From Vitis vinifera (Eukaryota; Streptophyta; Magnoliopsida; Vitales; Vitaceae), in the NCBI RefSeq assembly GCF_030704535.1, contig NC_081808.1, forward strand, positions 20,820,501 through 20,884,500: DNA of 64,000 bases. Direction: 5' to 3'. The first letter of the stretch is position 1. Every line of letters starts with the position of its first letter. Below, piece after piece: positions 1-16,358 of the stretch. A program made the translations under genes and the position numbers. The notes beneath the pieces are model-generated. The model ran no database searches. It had not been told where the DNA came from and saw only the letters and a program-made list of their open reading frames with translations.

Positions 1-513
1 ACACCGAATTTAGAATAAGCAACTTAAAAAGGCACCTGCATAACTGGGAACAAACAACTTAAATGGTAAAACACATATATTTTGTATCTTATCGAGTTTA
101 AATGCAAGTTTAAGCATCAACCTTATTTTTGGTCAATTATGCATTTATAAGCATTTATTAGCCAATATAGCCTAGACTACCGAAAGGAACCATGTAAAGT
201 TTTAGAAATTCAATACCTATAGAGCAACAAAAGAAAAACATGCATGCATGTGTGATCCATCTTCATCCATCAATTTCATCACAAATTTTGTTTGGTTGAC
301 ATGTTGGGTCGATGATTCACATTGTAATGCAAGTCTCAAGGTTAGAATTGAATGTCTATTGTGACCCTTATACCTTGGCTGTGAACCCCTGAGGCCTTTT
401 CTTGTGCCTCACATGGGTTAAGCCTCAACCAATAAGCCTTAAAAGCATATTAACACTAATTTTAGAGGCTTAGGGAGGTTAAACATGAAGAAATATGAGT
501 GCTGAGGACTAAC

Positions 514-1890
514 CATCAGAGCCACCAATATGCTTGCCATTCACAAATATTTGTGGAACAGTGCTTCGACCCACCAAATCTAGAAGGACATTCTGAATTT
601 GAGTCCCATCATCTGAACATTCATGACAACAGATCCATTCCAAATCACTTGTACATATTAATAAAAGTCAATGCAAATACAAACAATTGTAGCTAATAAA
701 TACCTCTATGATCAAGCTCCACAACAAAAGGTTCCTCATGCAGTTCGCTAAAGATGCGCTTTGCCCGCAAGCAATACCTACCCTCCACAAAAACCAACAA
801 ACAATACCATAGTCAAATAGTAATTTGAGAGAAAGAGATGTCACAACAATGTCCAGCTTGTGATTTCATGAAGTTGGTTGCAATGTGGAGACAAAATGCT
901 CTTGTGTGTCTTCAGTACACACAGGCATATACACTTCACTTAATTGTTTCTAAGATAAGATCAGGATCTTCTCTGAGTCTCTACCCATGTTCAATCAATT
1001 TGAATTCAGCTCACAGGTACAGGAATAGAAATAATACTTAACACTGTGTTACTGAAGCGAATCTGATTGTACAATCCTTATCAGTTACAGGCTAAGCATG
1101 GTATAAGGGTAATAACCCAGGGCAGCTAACGTCAATGAATACTTCACACAACTGTGCATGTATTCTAGTTCAAAGTAATGTCCAGAGTCCCAGTGATCTT
1201 TTCAGGCAGTCCAATAATCAAGGCAAGGAATTCCAGACCTTCAGCCATTCCAAACAAGCATCTACCAGTTTACTCTGTCATTGAAGGCAGGCAGAAAACA
1301 ACTAGCATTTTCCTTAGGAAGCTACTAAATATGAGCTTAAATTCTAAACTAGTTGTAGGACTAAAGGATGATTTTTAGCAAGTGTAGTAGAGAATTGGTT
1401 CTCTTGTTCAATATTCCTTTATATTATCATCGTATCGGATCATTCTATCATTGCCGGGCCAAAAATCAATACCTCCAGCTATGATTTCTCTAGTTCATAT
1501 ACGATTTAGGTTAAGGAAACATAAAACCAAAACGAAAACCACCTCAGTTTTCCCCGCAACCAAACAAAGGCTAAATCAAAGAAAAAGGGAGAAATCATCA
1601 AACACTCGTTTAAACAAGAAATCAATTAGAAATGAATGGTCTAAATGATATGATTTAGATTTTTAATAGCATTAATTGCGCCCAAGATTCTGAAACACAG
1701 ATGATAGGTAATAGGGAACAGAGGAGTCTTACGGGCAATAGGATTTGGAGAAAATGGCAATCTTGTTGGCGTAGATTGTGTTTTGCACGAAGGCTGGAAC
1801 TGAATTGGAAGCTAGGGTTTGACCCGGAGCATTTGCCACCAAAACACCCAGCAGTATCACAAGAACCACACTGTGATGCCGGGCCTTCAT
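514..1890 (-). CDS. Class I CPYC glutaredoxin, secretory type (3' end outside window)
   Basis: Glutathione-dependent thiol-disulfide oxidoreductase. Three exons are readable on the minus strand: 1890-1733, 777-704 and 612-514, with GT-AG junctions and continuous phase (331 nt, 110 codons plus one base). Residues 1-27 are a hydrophobic signal peptide ([12 protein letters not shown]). The active site CPYC is at residues 52-55, and the proline codon is split by intron 1. Exon 2 carries [10 protein letters not shown] and exon 3 the [16 protein letters not shown] glutathione-binding end. Signal peptide plus CPYC suggests the GRXC3/C4 group, acting in the secretory pathway. The exon ends at a GT donor at 513-512, and no terminal exon fits in 1-480, so the stop codon lies beyond the left edge. 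An 84-residue open frame at 1655-1909 is a shadow of exon 1. Family assignment is very likely; the C3 or C4 identity is uncertain. Confidence 0.88.
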
Positions 1891-3497
1891 CGTCTTTTCT
1901 CTCTCTCAAGTTTGGGAATTTCTCAAAAAGAGCGGTTTTTTAAAGACATATTTAAAAGGGCTGTATGATTAACAAAAGGGTATCGGACCTACATCTTTTT
2001 TTTTTCCCTAAAGGTACCATCGAAAATTCAATTTTAAAAATCTAATCCTCATTTTTTTTCTTTTTTTCCTTTTTCTTTTCTTATTCTAACAAAAAAAAAT
2101 TAAAGATATTTATTTAAATTCACCGGTAAGAGGATTTAACCTTTTTTATATATTTTTTAAAAATAATTAATTTTTGATATAAATATCTTAATGATTTCAA
2201 ACATTTACATATAGTTTTAATTTTTTTCTTTTTTAATCAATTAATTTTATATAAAATGAGGTAAATTTTCTTGTAGAGGTGTTCAATGGGTTGTGTCGGG
2301 CTGACATGGTTCGATATTGACTAGGTCATTACGGGCCAACATGTTGGGCTAGCATGGCCCACTTAAAAAGCATGTCAGATCGGGCGGCCCATGCAAGGAA
2401 CAAAGATGGCTCAGCACGACCCATAGGTCTGCGGGCTAATCATGTCGGGCCCGGCTGTGCCGACGGGCCTTGGCCCATGGGCCACCCACTTTGTTAAAAA
2501 TTTTAATTTAATTTTTAAATCATTTTTTCTTAAGTTTTTTTCATTATTAAATAAAATTTCTTTTTATTACTTTAAACACCTCTAATAATTATACTTGACA
2601 TTGGCCGTTGTTAAGAGGGGTACTATTGACATAAAAATTAAAAATAATTATTAATTTACCTTTTTATCCCTAAAATTAGTTATATAGATATTAAGAGGGA
2701 TATTATAGACATTTGACATGTAATAAAAAGTAAAAAGTGAATTTTAAAAGGGTCAAGTGAGCCGACATAGTGGGCACGGCGGGCCGTGCAGGCTGTTTCT
2801 TTAGGCCTAGCACGGCCTGCTCCTTTATCTCCGGGAGCCCATGGGCCGACGGCCCAATCTACAATGCAACCACACTTTAACACATTGGGCCTCTTTGATG
2901 TTTGTTTAACCGCCATAGAATATTTTAAGATTAAAAAAAACTGAAAATCTAAAATTTAAAAAATACGAATGAAAATATAATAGATAAGAATATCTTCTTC
3001 TACAATTTCTTATTTTAAAACTCACTTTGAATATCTCCAAATACTTAGAAAGCAAACATTGATTTCTTATTCTACGTTAATACAAAGACTTTATAAGAGA
3101 TATCTTTGTCAATCTAATTAAAAAATAAAAAATAAAAAATAAAAAATTGATATTTATTTAAAAAAAAGAAAAAGAAAAAGAAAACACCGAGTGTCTGCCA
3201 TTAATAGATTTAGACTTTTAGTTTGATGAAGGCGTTACTTTTCTTGGCATAATCCCATTTTGCTTAGGTTTGCCCTTTCTTTCTAATTCGATTCAACCCT
3301 ATTCTTTCGACGAATAAAGAGTAGAAAGACGGTAGATATTGAACAAGAATAGATTCCCAACGACATTTCCCAACAAATCTGATTGACATAAATCCTAAGA
3401 TAATCAATTGAACGATTCCTTATACATCAAAAGAATTTCTGATGAAGAAATACGCATCTGTAATTGGAGTTTGTTGAAGAAAGCAGTATTAAGAGGG
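1891..3497. other. Intergenic stretch, AT-rich with GC-rich TE blocks
   Basis: No gene supported. It should hold the glutaredoxin promoter near 1900-2000. The rest is AT-rich sequence interrupted by GC-rich blocks at about 2280-2480 and 2745-2900, described as a hAT-like element. Confidence 0.6.
2274..2900. mobile_element. hAT-like non-autonomous element remnant
   Basis: A 13-base end at 2274 (TAGAGGTGTTCAA) is matched in inverted orientation at 2572-2584 with one mismatch. It is followed by a GC-rich block with many GGGCC, GGCCC and CGGGC motifs. A second block of the same style lies at 2745-2900. GC-rich subterminal repeats around an AT-rich core are common in plant hAT MITEs. No convincing 8-bp target duplication is visible, so the boundaries, and whether this is one element or two, are uncertain. 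Confidence 0.42.
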
Positions 3498-3818
3498 TTA
3501 AGATTTGGGCTTGGATTCATTCCTGTAATATTCGTCGTAAGCTTCTAGCTCCTCGTAATACACGTCCCACACGCACCGGACGCATCCGCTGCCGCAACAA
3601 TCACCCGGCAACGGCTTCTCCGGCAGAGGCGGCGGCGGCGATTTCTCCGGTTGTTGCTCCCCTTTCTTGTTGCTATTCTCCATGGATTCCAGTGGTTGGT
3701 TCTTGGATAACTCGTCCGCCATTAGGTCTGGGATTCTGATACACGAGGCTTTCGGATCTCGAAAACGATGAGCGAAGAATCTCCGGGCAGAGATTAGCGA
3801 GAGGGGCAGATCTCTCAT
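3498..3818 (-). CDS. Oxidoreductase-like (OXLD1-type) small protein
   Basis: A 106-residue single-exon protein. Its C-terminal third carries the conserved signature of the oxidoreductase-like domain, CCGSGCVRCVWDVYYEEL, preceded by a proline-rich PPPPLPEKPLPG stretch. The biochemical role of this family is not established, and the name comes from similarity to the N-terminus of some oxidoreductases. I chose the Met at 3818 because residues 1-25 (MRDLPLSLISARRFF...) are rich in Arg and Ser and lack acids near the start, which suits a mitochondrial presequence. The open frame continues to a Met at 3989 with one at 3932 between, so a longer N-terminus is possible. Four cysteines in the motif could bind a metal (inference). 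It stands alone between the glutaredoxin and aldehyde dehydrogenase genes. Confidence 0.75.
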   Translation of the reverse strand: MRDLPLSLISARRFFAHRFRDPKASCIRIPDLMADELSKNQPLESMENSNKKGEQQPEKSPPPPLPEKPLPGDCCGSGCVRCVWDVYYEELEAYDEYYRNESKPKS

Positions 3819-3989
3819 GGACAATACGACATCGTTTCGGATATTCTGGAATTGTGGATTTGGTAGCGTGGAAATGTGGACTCCAGGGCGGCGACGAAGA
3901 AGTTGAGGATGATGAGGGAGGGGCGTTTCCATCCACCGTAGGCCCAATTCAATTGTGAAGTACACAAATGCCGTCAAATAATAAATCAC

Positions 3990-4611
3990 GCGTAATGTTC
4001 ACTACAGTTCTGGCTGTACAATTTGTAAAATTTCTCCTTTTTTATTTTTTACTTTAAATACACGTCAAGTAACCAAAATAGGGCTAAAATAAAACAATTG
4101 AAAGTATAAAAATTGTTATTTGATATTTGTAAAATAAAAGTTTATTTAAAAACTTAAAATATTTTTAATCTGTTTTTAATATTTTTATTTTTAATCATTT
4201 TAAGTATTTATATAATGATTTTTAGAAAAAAATCTCAAAAAAACAAATAAAACATATTTTTTTGAAACACCTTGTTTTAGTTTTTAAAAATAAAAAATAG
4301 AAAATAATCTATCGTACTTTTTGTTCTAGACAATAGATCATTCTTCAATACCTAAATAGATGCATAATTTCTAGAAACATGAAAAAAAAAGATAATTTCT
4401 AAATTTAAACAATCAGGAAAGACACCATAATTTATTGCAATTTCTAATTGGGCCCCAAAGGCCATAGAGAACATTTTTCAAATTTGTAACATAGTTAATA
4501 CTTATAAGCAATGCCATGATTTGGGGTATAAAAGTAGACAGTGAATACAGGAATACAACTGGAAGGCACTGGTATTTGATATTTGGGGCTAAAGCTTTCT
4601 CCATCTCACTC
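3990..4611. other. Intergenic, AT-rich
   Basis: AT-rich spacer between two minus-strand genes. The 4400-4610 part is probably the 3' untranslated region of the aldehyde dehydrogenase. No other feature seen. Confidence 0.55.
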
Positions 4612-7721
<3,110 letters not shown>

Positions 7722-10471
7722 AAATATATGAATACTAGGCTTGGGAATTAGGTTGGCCGTGTCTCATCTGTTGGATAAGGGCATTAAATGCCACCACCCA
7801 ACATCTTCCTCCCTTCCAATTTGAAAACTTTGACGTCCATCCAACGCCCTCTGCCCATTAATTAATGGTGGGTGTGGTGACGAACCTGCTTTTGTAACGA
7901 GCCCTGTGAGGGTGGGTGTGAAGTGTAACTGAACTGACCTGTCCTAAGGTTACATATCGTCACAACTTGCTCCAACAATTCATTCGGTGACAATATGTTC
8001 ATTTGCCTGATCGTTTTCACCTTTCTAACCATCAAACAGATCAAGGCGAAATATCAGAGTGCTCAATTTTAGAAGCCAAATCGAAAATACTGTCCTCTTA
8101 GAAACATTTCTAGAAACATTTTAATTTAATAATAATAAGAAAAAAACTTTTAAAAGACTTACTTAATAGAAAAATGTTTTCCAAAAAAAAAAATTTAATT
8201 TAAAAACTTTTGTGGAAACATTTTTGTAAAACACTTTTGTTAGTACACTGTGATAGTCAGCCCTATTCTAGAATTTTCCCTTCTATAGATAAACAACTTT
8301 TTACGTACTATGTATATATTGATTTAGAATGTGTTTAATAGTGATTTTAAAAAATATTTTTATTTTTTTTAATATTTAAAAGATAAAAAATTTTATATGT
8401 TAAAAAAAGAAAATATTTTTTTATCAAACACACTCTAAATATATAATTAAAAAATATTTTCTAGGTTTTAAAATGAAGTCATGTTTGCATTAACATGATC
8501 ATTTTTAAATTCTTTTTTACATAGATGGTTTATATAATTATTGAACATGAATGCTTGGTTGTCGTCTTCGTCGTGATTACTTGAATGCTCTCTTCAACTT
8601 TCATATTTAAACTTTATTTTTAAGAGTTTTTTTTTCTTCTTTTGTTAAATGTAACTTGTAAGGATGTTTAAATATATCAATAAGATGTGAACACCTTTGT
8701 TTTTCCTCAAATGTCATGCATAAAATAAATATTTATTTAATTAAATTTTAAAAGTATCAAAATTATTTTTATTTTCACTAAATATTTTTACATCTTCATC
8801 ATAAGTACTAAAACAAGAAGTAAGCAACGATTCTCTATCAATTAGAAAATGCTTGTACGTCTCAAATTTATCCCATAAAAATCTTATTTAACCGTAGGTT
8901 GCTGTGTTTTTCTCGTGAATCTCATTTTCCGGGAAAAGAAAGGAAAAACAGAAACAAAGCCTTAATTGTAGGTTGCTGTGGTATTGTCATGAACCTCATT
9001 TTAGTCATGGTAGGAAGACAACTCATAACTTATACAAGCAATGTACGAAACCCAAGTAAGCAAGGTGGAAGTACCACATACAACTTGCACCACATATTTG
9101 AATCCAATACAAGTCACCAGTCACCATTGAAGTTGTTGGGGGAATTGGCTTTTGACCTGGACACTTGACACGCCCATTTAACGAGAGCAGTGCTGGCGAT
9201 GTAGATTTTGGGTTCCTTTAATTGCAATGTGGGCCTACTTAAGCGGTAAGACGTGTTTGTGTCAGCATCGCAATAAATCAATAATGCCTCTCCCTGAAAA
9301 ATGACAGACAGAGACCTTGATGAAATAGGCGAGTGGTGGAGAATTAGTTTTCCCTGCCGCATTTAATTCATTTTCAAATTGATCGGACCATAAAAATTGG
9401 TAGCTCACGTTTAATTTAGTAAAATATAGGGGAAAATCATTGATTTAGATAGTTGGATGATCGATCATTTGGCGATTTTTTCTGTTGGTGCGGCTAAATG
9501 TGATCTAACAACTAGAATTTATATATTTGGTCTTAAAAGAACTCTGTCTTCATATGAAACTACTCTAAACTACTTAGAGGCAGGTGAATAGATGGACTCA
9601 ACAATTGTCCTTAAAATTAAATTTTCTATCACACACTTTGATGGAAGATATGATGATGTGCAAAAATCACCTAAAAACATTGGGTGTAAAAAAAAAATCA
9701 CATATGGTTTTTTTTAACTATAAACAACCCACGGTTTTATTTTATCAAATACACCTATTTTCTAGAGTTTTATACCTTTAACGCATGCACTTTTTTTTTT
9801 CACGTCTCCAATACAATACTCTCATGTTCTATTTAGTAGATCCCTTGAAGCCTTAATTAAAGTTTACATAGTGCAAAACTTATATCTAAGTTTACATAAT
9901 CTGACTTACCTTGTGCTCTTTAGTAAATGTTGAGTTTGTATTTATCTTTTTCTTGCTCTCTTTATTTATTTCTCATTACTCCTATATTGATTTTTATCAT
10001 ATTATTGATTATATTATTATTTGTATTCGATCTATGTAATTGTCAAATTTGTAAAAACTGACCATTATCCTATTCATCCCACTTTCTTTGTCTAGGGTAA
10101 TTACCTTAAGTTAGTATAATTAGAATCTTAATAAAACTATTGAGAGGTGAAGAAAATTTCATCTTTAATTAGCCAACACATGGATGGTTCATAGACGAAT
10201 TGACAAAGATGAGAAGCTCATGTCTATGTTGGATAACAAAAATAGGGTATTTTTAAAACATTGAAAGTTAGACAAATCATGTTCTTCGTCCTTTGAAGTT
10301 GACATGGATGAAAACTCCTTATCTCAATTCATCCTTTTAACTTTCTTGATACTTTGATAGATGGCATATGTGCTTCAGGGAGAATGCTAACTTAATATCG
10401 CAGAAAGGTTTAAAGTACTCACATCTCTTCCTTCTTTTTACAAATAAAGTGCTAATTAACTCGATGTCCAA
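7722..10471. other. Intergenic, AT-rich, no gene seen
   Basis: The 7722-8300 part is the likely ALDH3 promoter. Short open frames at 8899-9168 and 9114-9362 (opposite strands) show no family features. The rest is low-complexity AT sequence with one MITE. Confidence 0.55.
8333..8450. mobile_element. Short Tourist-like MITE
   Basis: Inverted ends: TTTAGAATGTGTTTAATAG on the left and, reverse-complemented, TTTAGAGTGTGTTTGATAA on the right, around a poly-T/poly-A core. The GTGTTT-ATAG end resembles the 13758-18199 Harbinger element and the copies in the MADS gene intron. Confidence 0.5.
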
Positions 10472-11600
10472 GAGGAATCAATGAAAGCACTCACATCAAC
10501 ACTTCCCATTGCTTTTAGGAGACACAAAGTTCGATGTTAGACAAAACTACTATATTTGTTAGTAAAGTTGCAAAGTTGAAACTATACAGGAAGACACTCT
10601 TAGAAATTGTTGCTCCTAAGATGAGCTAAAAGGAGAAAATATGGAATGACAATTCTCTATATTGATTTCATGAACCATAATGGATGGAATATAAAATCAT
10701 ATTATCTATGTCATGTCCCAAGACCTATTATAAGGGCATGATGGTCATTTCATACCTCAATCAATGAAATCACTCACATCAACATTTTCCGAGGCACAAA
10801 GTTTGGTGTTAGATAGAGCTACTACATTTGTTAGTAAGGTTGCAAAGGTGGAAGTTGTATACAAAGACACTCTTAGAAATTGTTGCTCCTAAGATGAGCT
10901 AAAAGGAAAAAAAATATGGAATGACAATTCTCTATATTGATTTCATGAACCATAATGGATGGAATATAAAATCATATTATCTATGTCATGTCCCAAGACC
11001 TATTATAAGGGCATGATGGTCATTTCATACCTCAATCAATGAAATCACTCACATCAACATTTTCCGAGGCACAAAGTTTGGTGTTAGATAGAGCTACTAC
11101 ATTTATTAGTAAGGTTGCAAAGGTGGAAGTTGTATAGAAAGACACTCTTAGAAATTGTTGCTCCTAAGATGAGCTAAAAGGAAAAAAAATATGGAATGAC
11201 AATTCTCTATATTGATTTCATGAACCATAATGGATGGAATGTAAAATCTTATATTATCTATGTCATGCCCCAAGACCTACTCTAAGGGCATAATAGTCAT
11301 TTCATACTTCAATCAATTAAATCACTCACATCAACACTTTCCTTTTTTTTTAAAGGCACAAAGTCTGGTATTAGATAGAGTTACTACATTTGTTAGTAAG
11401 GTTGCAAAGTGGAAGTTGTATAGAAAGACACTCTTAGAAATTGTTGCTCTTAAGATGAGCTAAAAGGAAAAAATATGGAATGAGAATTCTCTATATTGAT
11501 TTCATGAACTGTAATGGATGGAATGTAAAATCATGTTATCTATGTCATGCCCCAAGACCTACTCTAAGGGCATGATGGTCATTTCACATCTCAATCACAA
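10472..11600. repeat. Four-copy tandem array, unit about 275 bp
   Basis: The anchor ATGGAATGAC (ATGGAATGAG in the last copy) recurs at 10641, 10916, 11191 and 11475, giving periods of 275, 275 and 284. Copies 2 and 3 are almost identical. Copy 4 differs mainly by a poly-T insertion near 11340. Stops occur in all frames, so the unit is not coding; the 67-residue open frame at 11260-11463 is incidental. Confidence 0.85.
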
Positions 11601-13146
11601 AGACTAAAAGTGCAACCAAATTCTTGTTCAAAATATGTAAAACATTTTACATTCCTCAAAACTCAACTTAAAAAAATTATTCATAAACCACTTTGCAATT
11701 ATCCAAACAACTTCATACTCAAACAATTAAAATAGTCATCAATTTTTAACATTTAAATAATGTATCAAACTCATAGTCTAAACCCAAAAATCCTAGTAGA
11801 GAATAAATTTTGTTCTAACCATTACTCCTCACATAAACAAAGAGTACTTGAAAAATATTCAACAAAAAAGAATTAGCTCAAAGCTCAATAAAGAATATTA
11901 ATATAGTTTTATGGATCAAAATTTTCACATATGATTGCAAATAGGAGAAACAAATTAATAATCATTTTCATAAAAATGATTGAACTTTGAACATGTTAAG
12001 ACATTCCACATTTGTAATCAAAATTATTTATGTTAATAACAATTTCATATCTAATCAAAGTTAAATCATTTCCAAATATTTTTAACTATCAAATAACAAA
12101 TGGTGTCCAATTAGGTAAACATTTATAAATGGTTGAACAAAACCCTGGAGTTTAAGGTTCAATGCAATTATATTTTCTGCTAAGAAATGTAAAGGTCAAC
12201 AATAATAGCTTAATTGTTAGGCCAAACAAATTAGAGTCAAACAAAAAATATAATATCTTCATACTTTTATGTGATATACAATTAAAATAATCTAACATAT
12301 TTTTCATACAAAATATAATTATAATATACAATTAAAATAATCTAACATATTTTTTTTTATACAAAATGTAAATAACATATTATTAACATCATATTAAAAT
12401 AATCTAACATATTTTTCATACAAAATGTAATTATGATATACAATTAAAATAATCTAACATATTTTTTATACAAAATGTAAACAACACCATCATCATCTTC
12501 CTCTTCTTTTCTAATCGCTAAGCCCTTCTACCATTAGAGTGGTCTTCCTTTATCTTTTCTTCTATGCATGTGAAAACCATATTGTTCAATTTCAGTTGAA
12601 GAACTGGTTCTTAATCTATTTATGCCTATCCTCACGTCTATAAGAAATTCTTTCTAGAGCGTGAGCCTGTATTTCACACAAACCTATTCATTTGATTAGA
12701 GTTTGGTAGAGATTTCATTCATTTATTATTCTTTCTTCTCCATCTCTCCAACAAAGGGTTTATTATATTTTTCTTCTCTCCCGCAAATGGCTGCAAGTCA
12801 TATCATTCTAGGGTTCTCCTTATTATTGTTATTATTTTTTAAAATTATATTTGAAAATTTTCATTCATGAAATTGTATCAATATTCCTTATTTAACTTTG
12901 AATTGATTCCCTTTTATTAAATATTTCTCGATTACTCTTAGTTCACATGAGAAGTAATGATTAGGATGAGATTTATTCTTTATTACAATTTTTTGGGTTT
13001 AAACTTTTATTCTGACATATTGTTTAAATCCTAGAAATTGATGACTTTGAATTATTTGAGTTTGAAGTTGTTTGGATAATAAAAAAATGGTTGATGTGTT
13101 GATTTTTTAAAGTTGAGTTTTGAGAAATATAACATGTTTTACTTAA
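11601..13146. other. Gene-free AT-rich stretch
   Basis: AT-rich, no coding signal. It contains the 50-60-bp repeats annotated at 12275-12480. Confidence 0.55.
12275..12480. repeat. Short imperfect repeats, four copies of 50-60 bp
   Basis: The phrase ATTAAAATAATCTAACATAT followed by a T-run and ATACAAAATRTAA occurs four times in succession, with small differences in the T-run and spacer. Confidence 0.7.
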
Positions 13147-13591
13147 GAAGTGTTTGGTAAAACTTAATACTTATTACTTATTGACTTAAGTTGAATTCAA
13201 GTTAAATTATAATTAAGTTGTTAACTTAAAACTTATTACTTAATTGTTACTTTAAATATTAAGGTTGTATGATAAAATTGATTTTAAATCATCAAATTAA
13301 TATATTTATCCTCATAAATTATAATTAGAGCAAAGGAAGTTGAATAACAGTAAAGGTCTTAGAGTCACAAAGGAGATCATAGAGGTAACTAAGGTAAATG
13401 ATGTTAAAAAAGTAAAATGAAAATACAAACTTAAGAATAAGTTAATTATTTTTATTTATTACTTAAAATTATTTTTTATTTTAAGTTATATTATTAAATC
13501 ATTTTACCAAATACATTTAATTTACTTAATGACTTAAATTCAGTTATTAAATCACTTTAAGTTATTGAATTGTTTTACCAAATACTCACTC
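13147..13591. mobile_element. MITE, copy 1 of a family also at 28.9-29.3 kb
   Basis: Inverted ends GTGTTTGGTAAAAC (left) and, reverse-complemented, GAGTATTTGGTAAAAC (right) flank an AT-rich core with repeated ACTTAA/TTAAGT motifs. The core matches the 28.9-29.3 kb region over most of its length, including the degenerate phrase around GATCATAGAGGTAA. Confidence 0.6.
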
Positions 13592-16328
13592 ATTCTAAAC
13601 ATAAATTTGATAACTAATAACATTTTATTTGAGTCATTTACACTTTAAGTTTCTAAGTTTGAAGTGTGAAGTGACCATCATGTCTTTAGAGTGGGTCTTA
13701 AGGTGTGACAAAGTAGTATCAGAATCAATCAACAAATTTGATATGAAGGTTTATTTAGAGCCTGTTTGGCAGTGATTTTCAAAAGTGTTTCTACTCTTAA
13801 AAACACTTTTAAGTGCTTTTGGGATGAAAATAAGGTGTTTGGTAAATTTTAAAAAACACTTCTGAAAATTTGGAAAAACACTTAAAGTGATTTTTAAAGA
13901 ATCACTTGATACGTATTTTTTTTTTTTAAAAAAAAAACACTTCAAAATTTTAAAATATTCCAAAAATGCCCCCAAGTGATTCCCGATACCTCACTTTCCC
14001 TTTCACTCATACCTCTCTTCTTCATTTTCCTCCATCGCTCTCCACCTGAGACTACACAGTAGGAAAGGTGCTACACTTTCGTTCGACGTCATTGATCTGA
14101 TTGAAGGTAACCCTTTGTTATTTTCTTGTTTTTCTTTTCCTTGTTTTTAATGTCTGATTGTCTTGAAATGTTAGTTAGGGTTTGAGTTTTTGGATTGTTT
14201 GGTTAGGAGGAAAGTATGAGAAAATGAAATGGTAATCAATACAACAGTCAAGTCTCATTTCCTAGTATTTCTCTCTCTAAAACTCTCATTCTCTATTCTG
14301 GTTCACATATGCAATTGCTCTATTTAGGGTTTTTGGTTCACATATCTACTACCATCACCTTGCTTAAACTAGCGCCACTAGTTCACTGGGCTAAAATAAG
14401 GTCTGAAATAATTTCTTGGTCAATTTTCAATTCAAAGATGACAAGTCCTGAAATTAGCCAAGTCAATCTTGTTCCCAAGTGGACATAGTGCATATGCAAT
14501 CCTGAGAAAATGTATTAGCCTAGAACTAGAATTCGAGCTCTAAACCATGTGGGTTGATCATGCTCAATGATGTTAATCCAGTAGTGTGTTTGTTGTTGGA
14601 AGTTTGAATTTTTTTTTTCTCTTTTGGTTTTTGGGTTTTCTGTTTGTTGTTGGTTATGGTTGGTTTAAGTGTTTGGATGTCTTGAAAAGACTAGAAAACA
14701 TAATTGTCGAAAAGGTTAACTACTGAGAAAAGCTTACAAAAACATTCTGTATAAGGTGTTGAAGCAGAGAGATGAGTCTGATATATACATACAGAAGTGA
14801 CAGTTTGGTGAATCCATACCAGCAATGGAAGATTACCCTGTCCCTGTTAAATTTTCTCATCAAAATTCAAGAAAACACTAGATTTTTCCCCTTTCAGTTT
14901 TGATTTTCTTTTGAGTTGGATCTTTGCCTCTGAAGGGTGTGGTGTTGAAATAAGAAACCCCAAAGAGATTGCCCTGGTTTCATAACCAAATTTCATCTTT
15001 ATTTCCAAAATCACTCTTTTTCCTTACAGTTACAGATTCTCTTTCCATATTCCTGGAAAATACAGGGCCCTGCTTTGTATTTTTGACATGAACATGATTG
15101 TGTAACTATTATTTAGTTATTTGAGATTGAGTGCAAAATATGGGGCTTTTTGTTATCTGAGATTGACACACCATATAATGAGTAGCATATATTTGGGATT
15201 TATTTTAGCTGCAGTACACACCATATAAAAAATTTGAAAAATTCAGATAACATCCATATTGCTTCTGTTACTTTCGATATTCAACTCTGATGTGTTTTAT
15301 TTAATGGGTTTTTCATATTTTCCAGTGCTTTAATCTTTCAGCAACCTATTCACTTTTTTTCTAGGTTGATTTGTTTTGCATGTATGTTGCATCTAGAATG
15401 TGCATTATGGATTACTTTGTCACTTACATAATAGGGCAATTTTTCATAGGTATATGTTCTAAGATGATAAAACTTCTTCAGAAATTGTCCTATGAATGGA
15501 TAAATGGTTCTGCTTTGAAATATTTCTATAACATGCAAATCAAGTTTTCTTTTGGATTTAATAGTGATAGTCGCCATCATCGGAACTGTTTTGTTATGAT
15601 ACACCTGTTGTTTCTTCAGCTTCTTCATATGTTCTTTCTTCGAAGGGGAATGTGAAGCTAGCTAGCATACTCTTTCATGACAGTTCTTTGAATTTAGAGA
15701 TATCAGCCTTGCTGCATTAAGTTGGTTCAAACTCATGTTCCAACTTTAGCCATTCTTAAATTTATTGACAAATCTTGAAATATTTTTAATGCTTGAATTG
15801 ATAAAATGAAGCATTTTTTTAAAAAGAGCTGACAAACTGCAATGAGTTTCTTGTCCTAAACTGTGAGTCAACAAATATATTCATTTGAGCTTTCTATTGC
15901 TGGTAGCTCACTGTGAGTCATTTCAGATTACTGTGATTTTATTGTTGGCTAAATTGATGGTTGGATAGTTGACTTATGTGCTTGATGTGGAAAATAAAGT
16001 TTTTCTTAATGAGTTAAATTTCCCAAAGATAAAAAGCTATCAACTGAAATACCAAATTCTGCTCAGGTTTTCACGTCATCATTATTCTTATGGTTTGGTT
16101 TGAAAAATTCAGACAACATCATTGTTCTTTTTCTTATTTGTTTATTATGCTTTACAAAATCTGCCTATATGATGCTCAATACCGAGTTTACACTTAAAAA
16201 ATTTAATCATACCAAGCATTGTTTACACTAGATAACCATATATTCTTGATGTTTTGTTCCTTAATTCTTTCTTTATTCTTCATTTTAGTTGTGTGATTCT
16301 TTGTTTGAAAATTATTATTTCTCTAAAA

Positions 16329-16352
16329 TATATATATATATATATATATAAA
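16329..16352. repeat. (TA)n microsatellite
   Basis: A run of alternating TA immediately upstream of the MYB-like open frame in the Harbinger element. A similar (AT)n run is at 18001-18024. Confidence 0.85.
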
Positions 16353-16358
16353 TAGAGG

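Noticed and set aside
1655..1909. 84-residue cysteine-rich open frame
   Set aside because: It is a wrong-frame shadow of glutaredoxin exon 1; the correct frame gives a signal peptide and CPYC.
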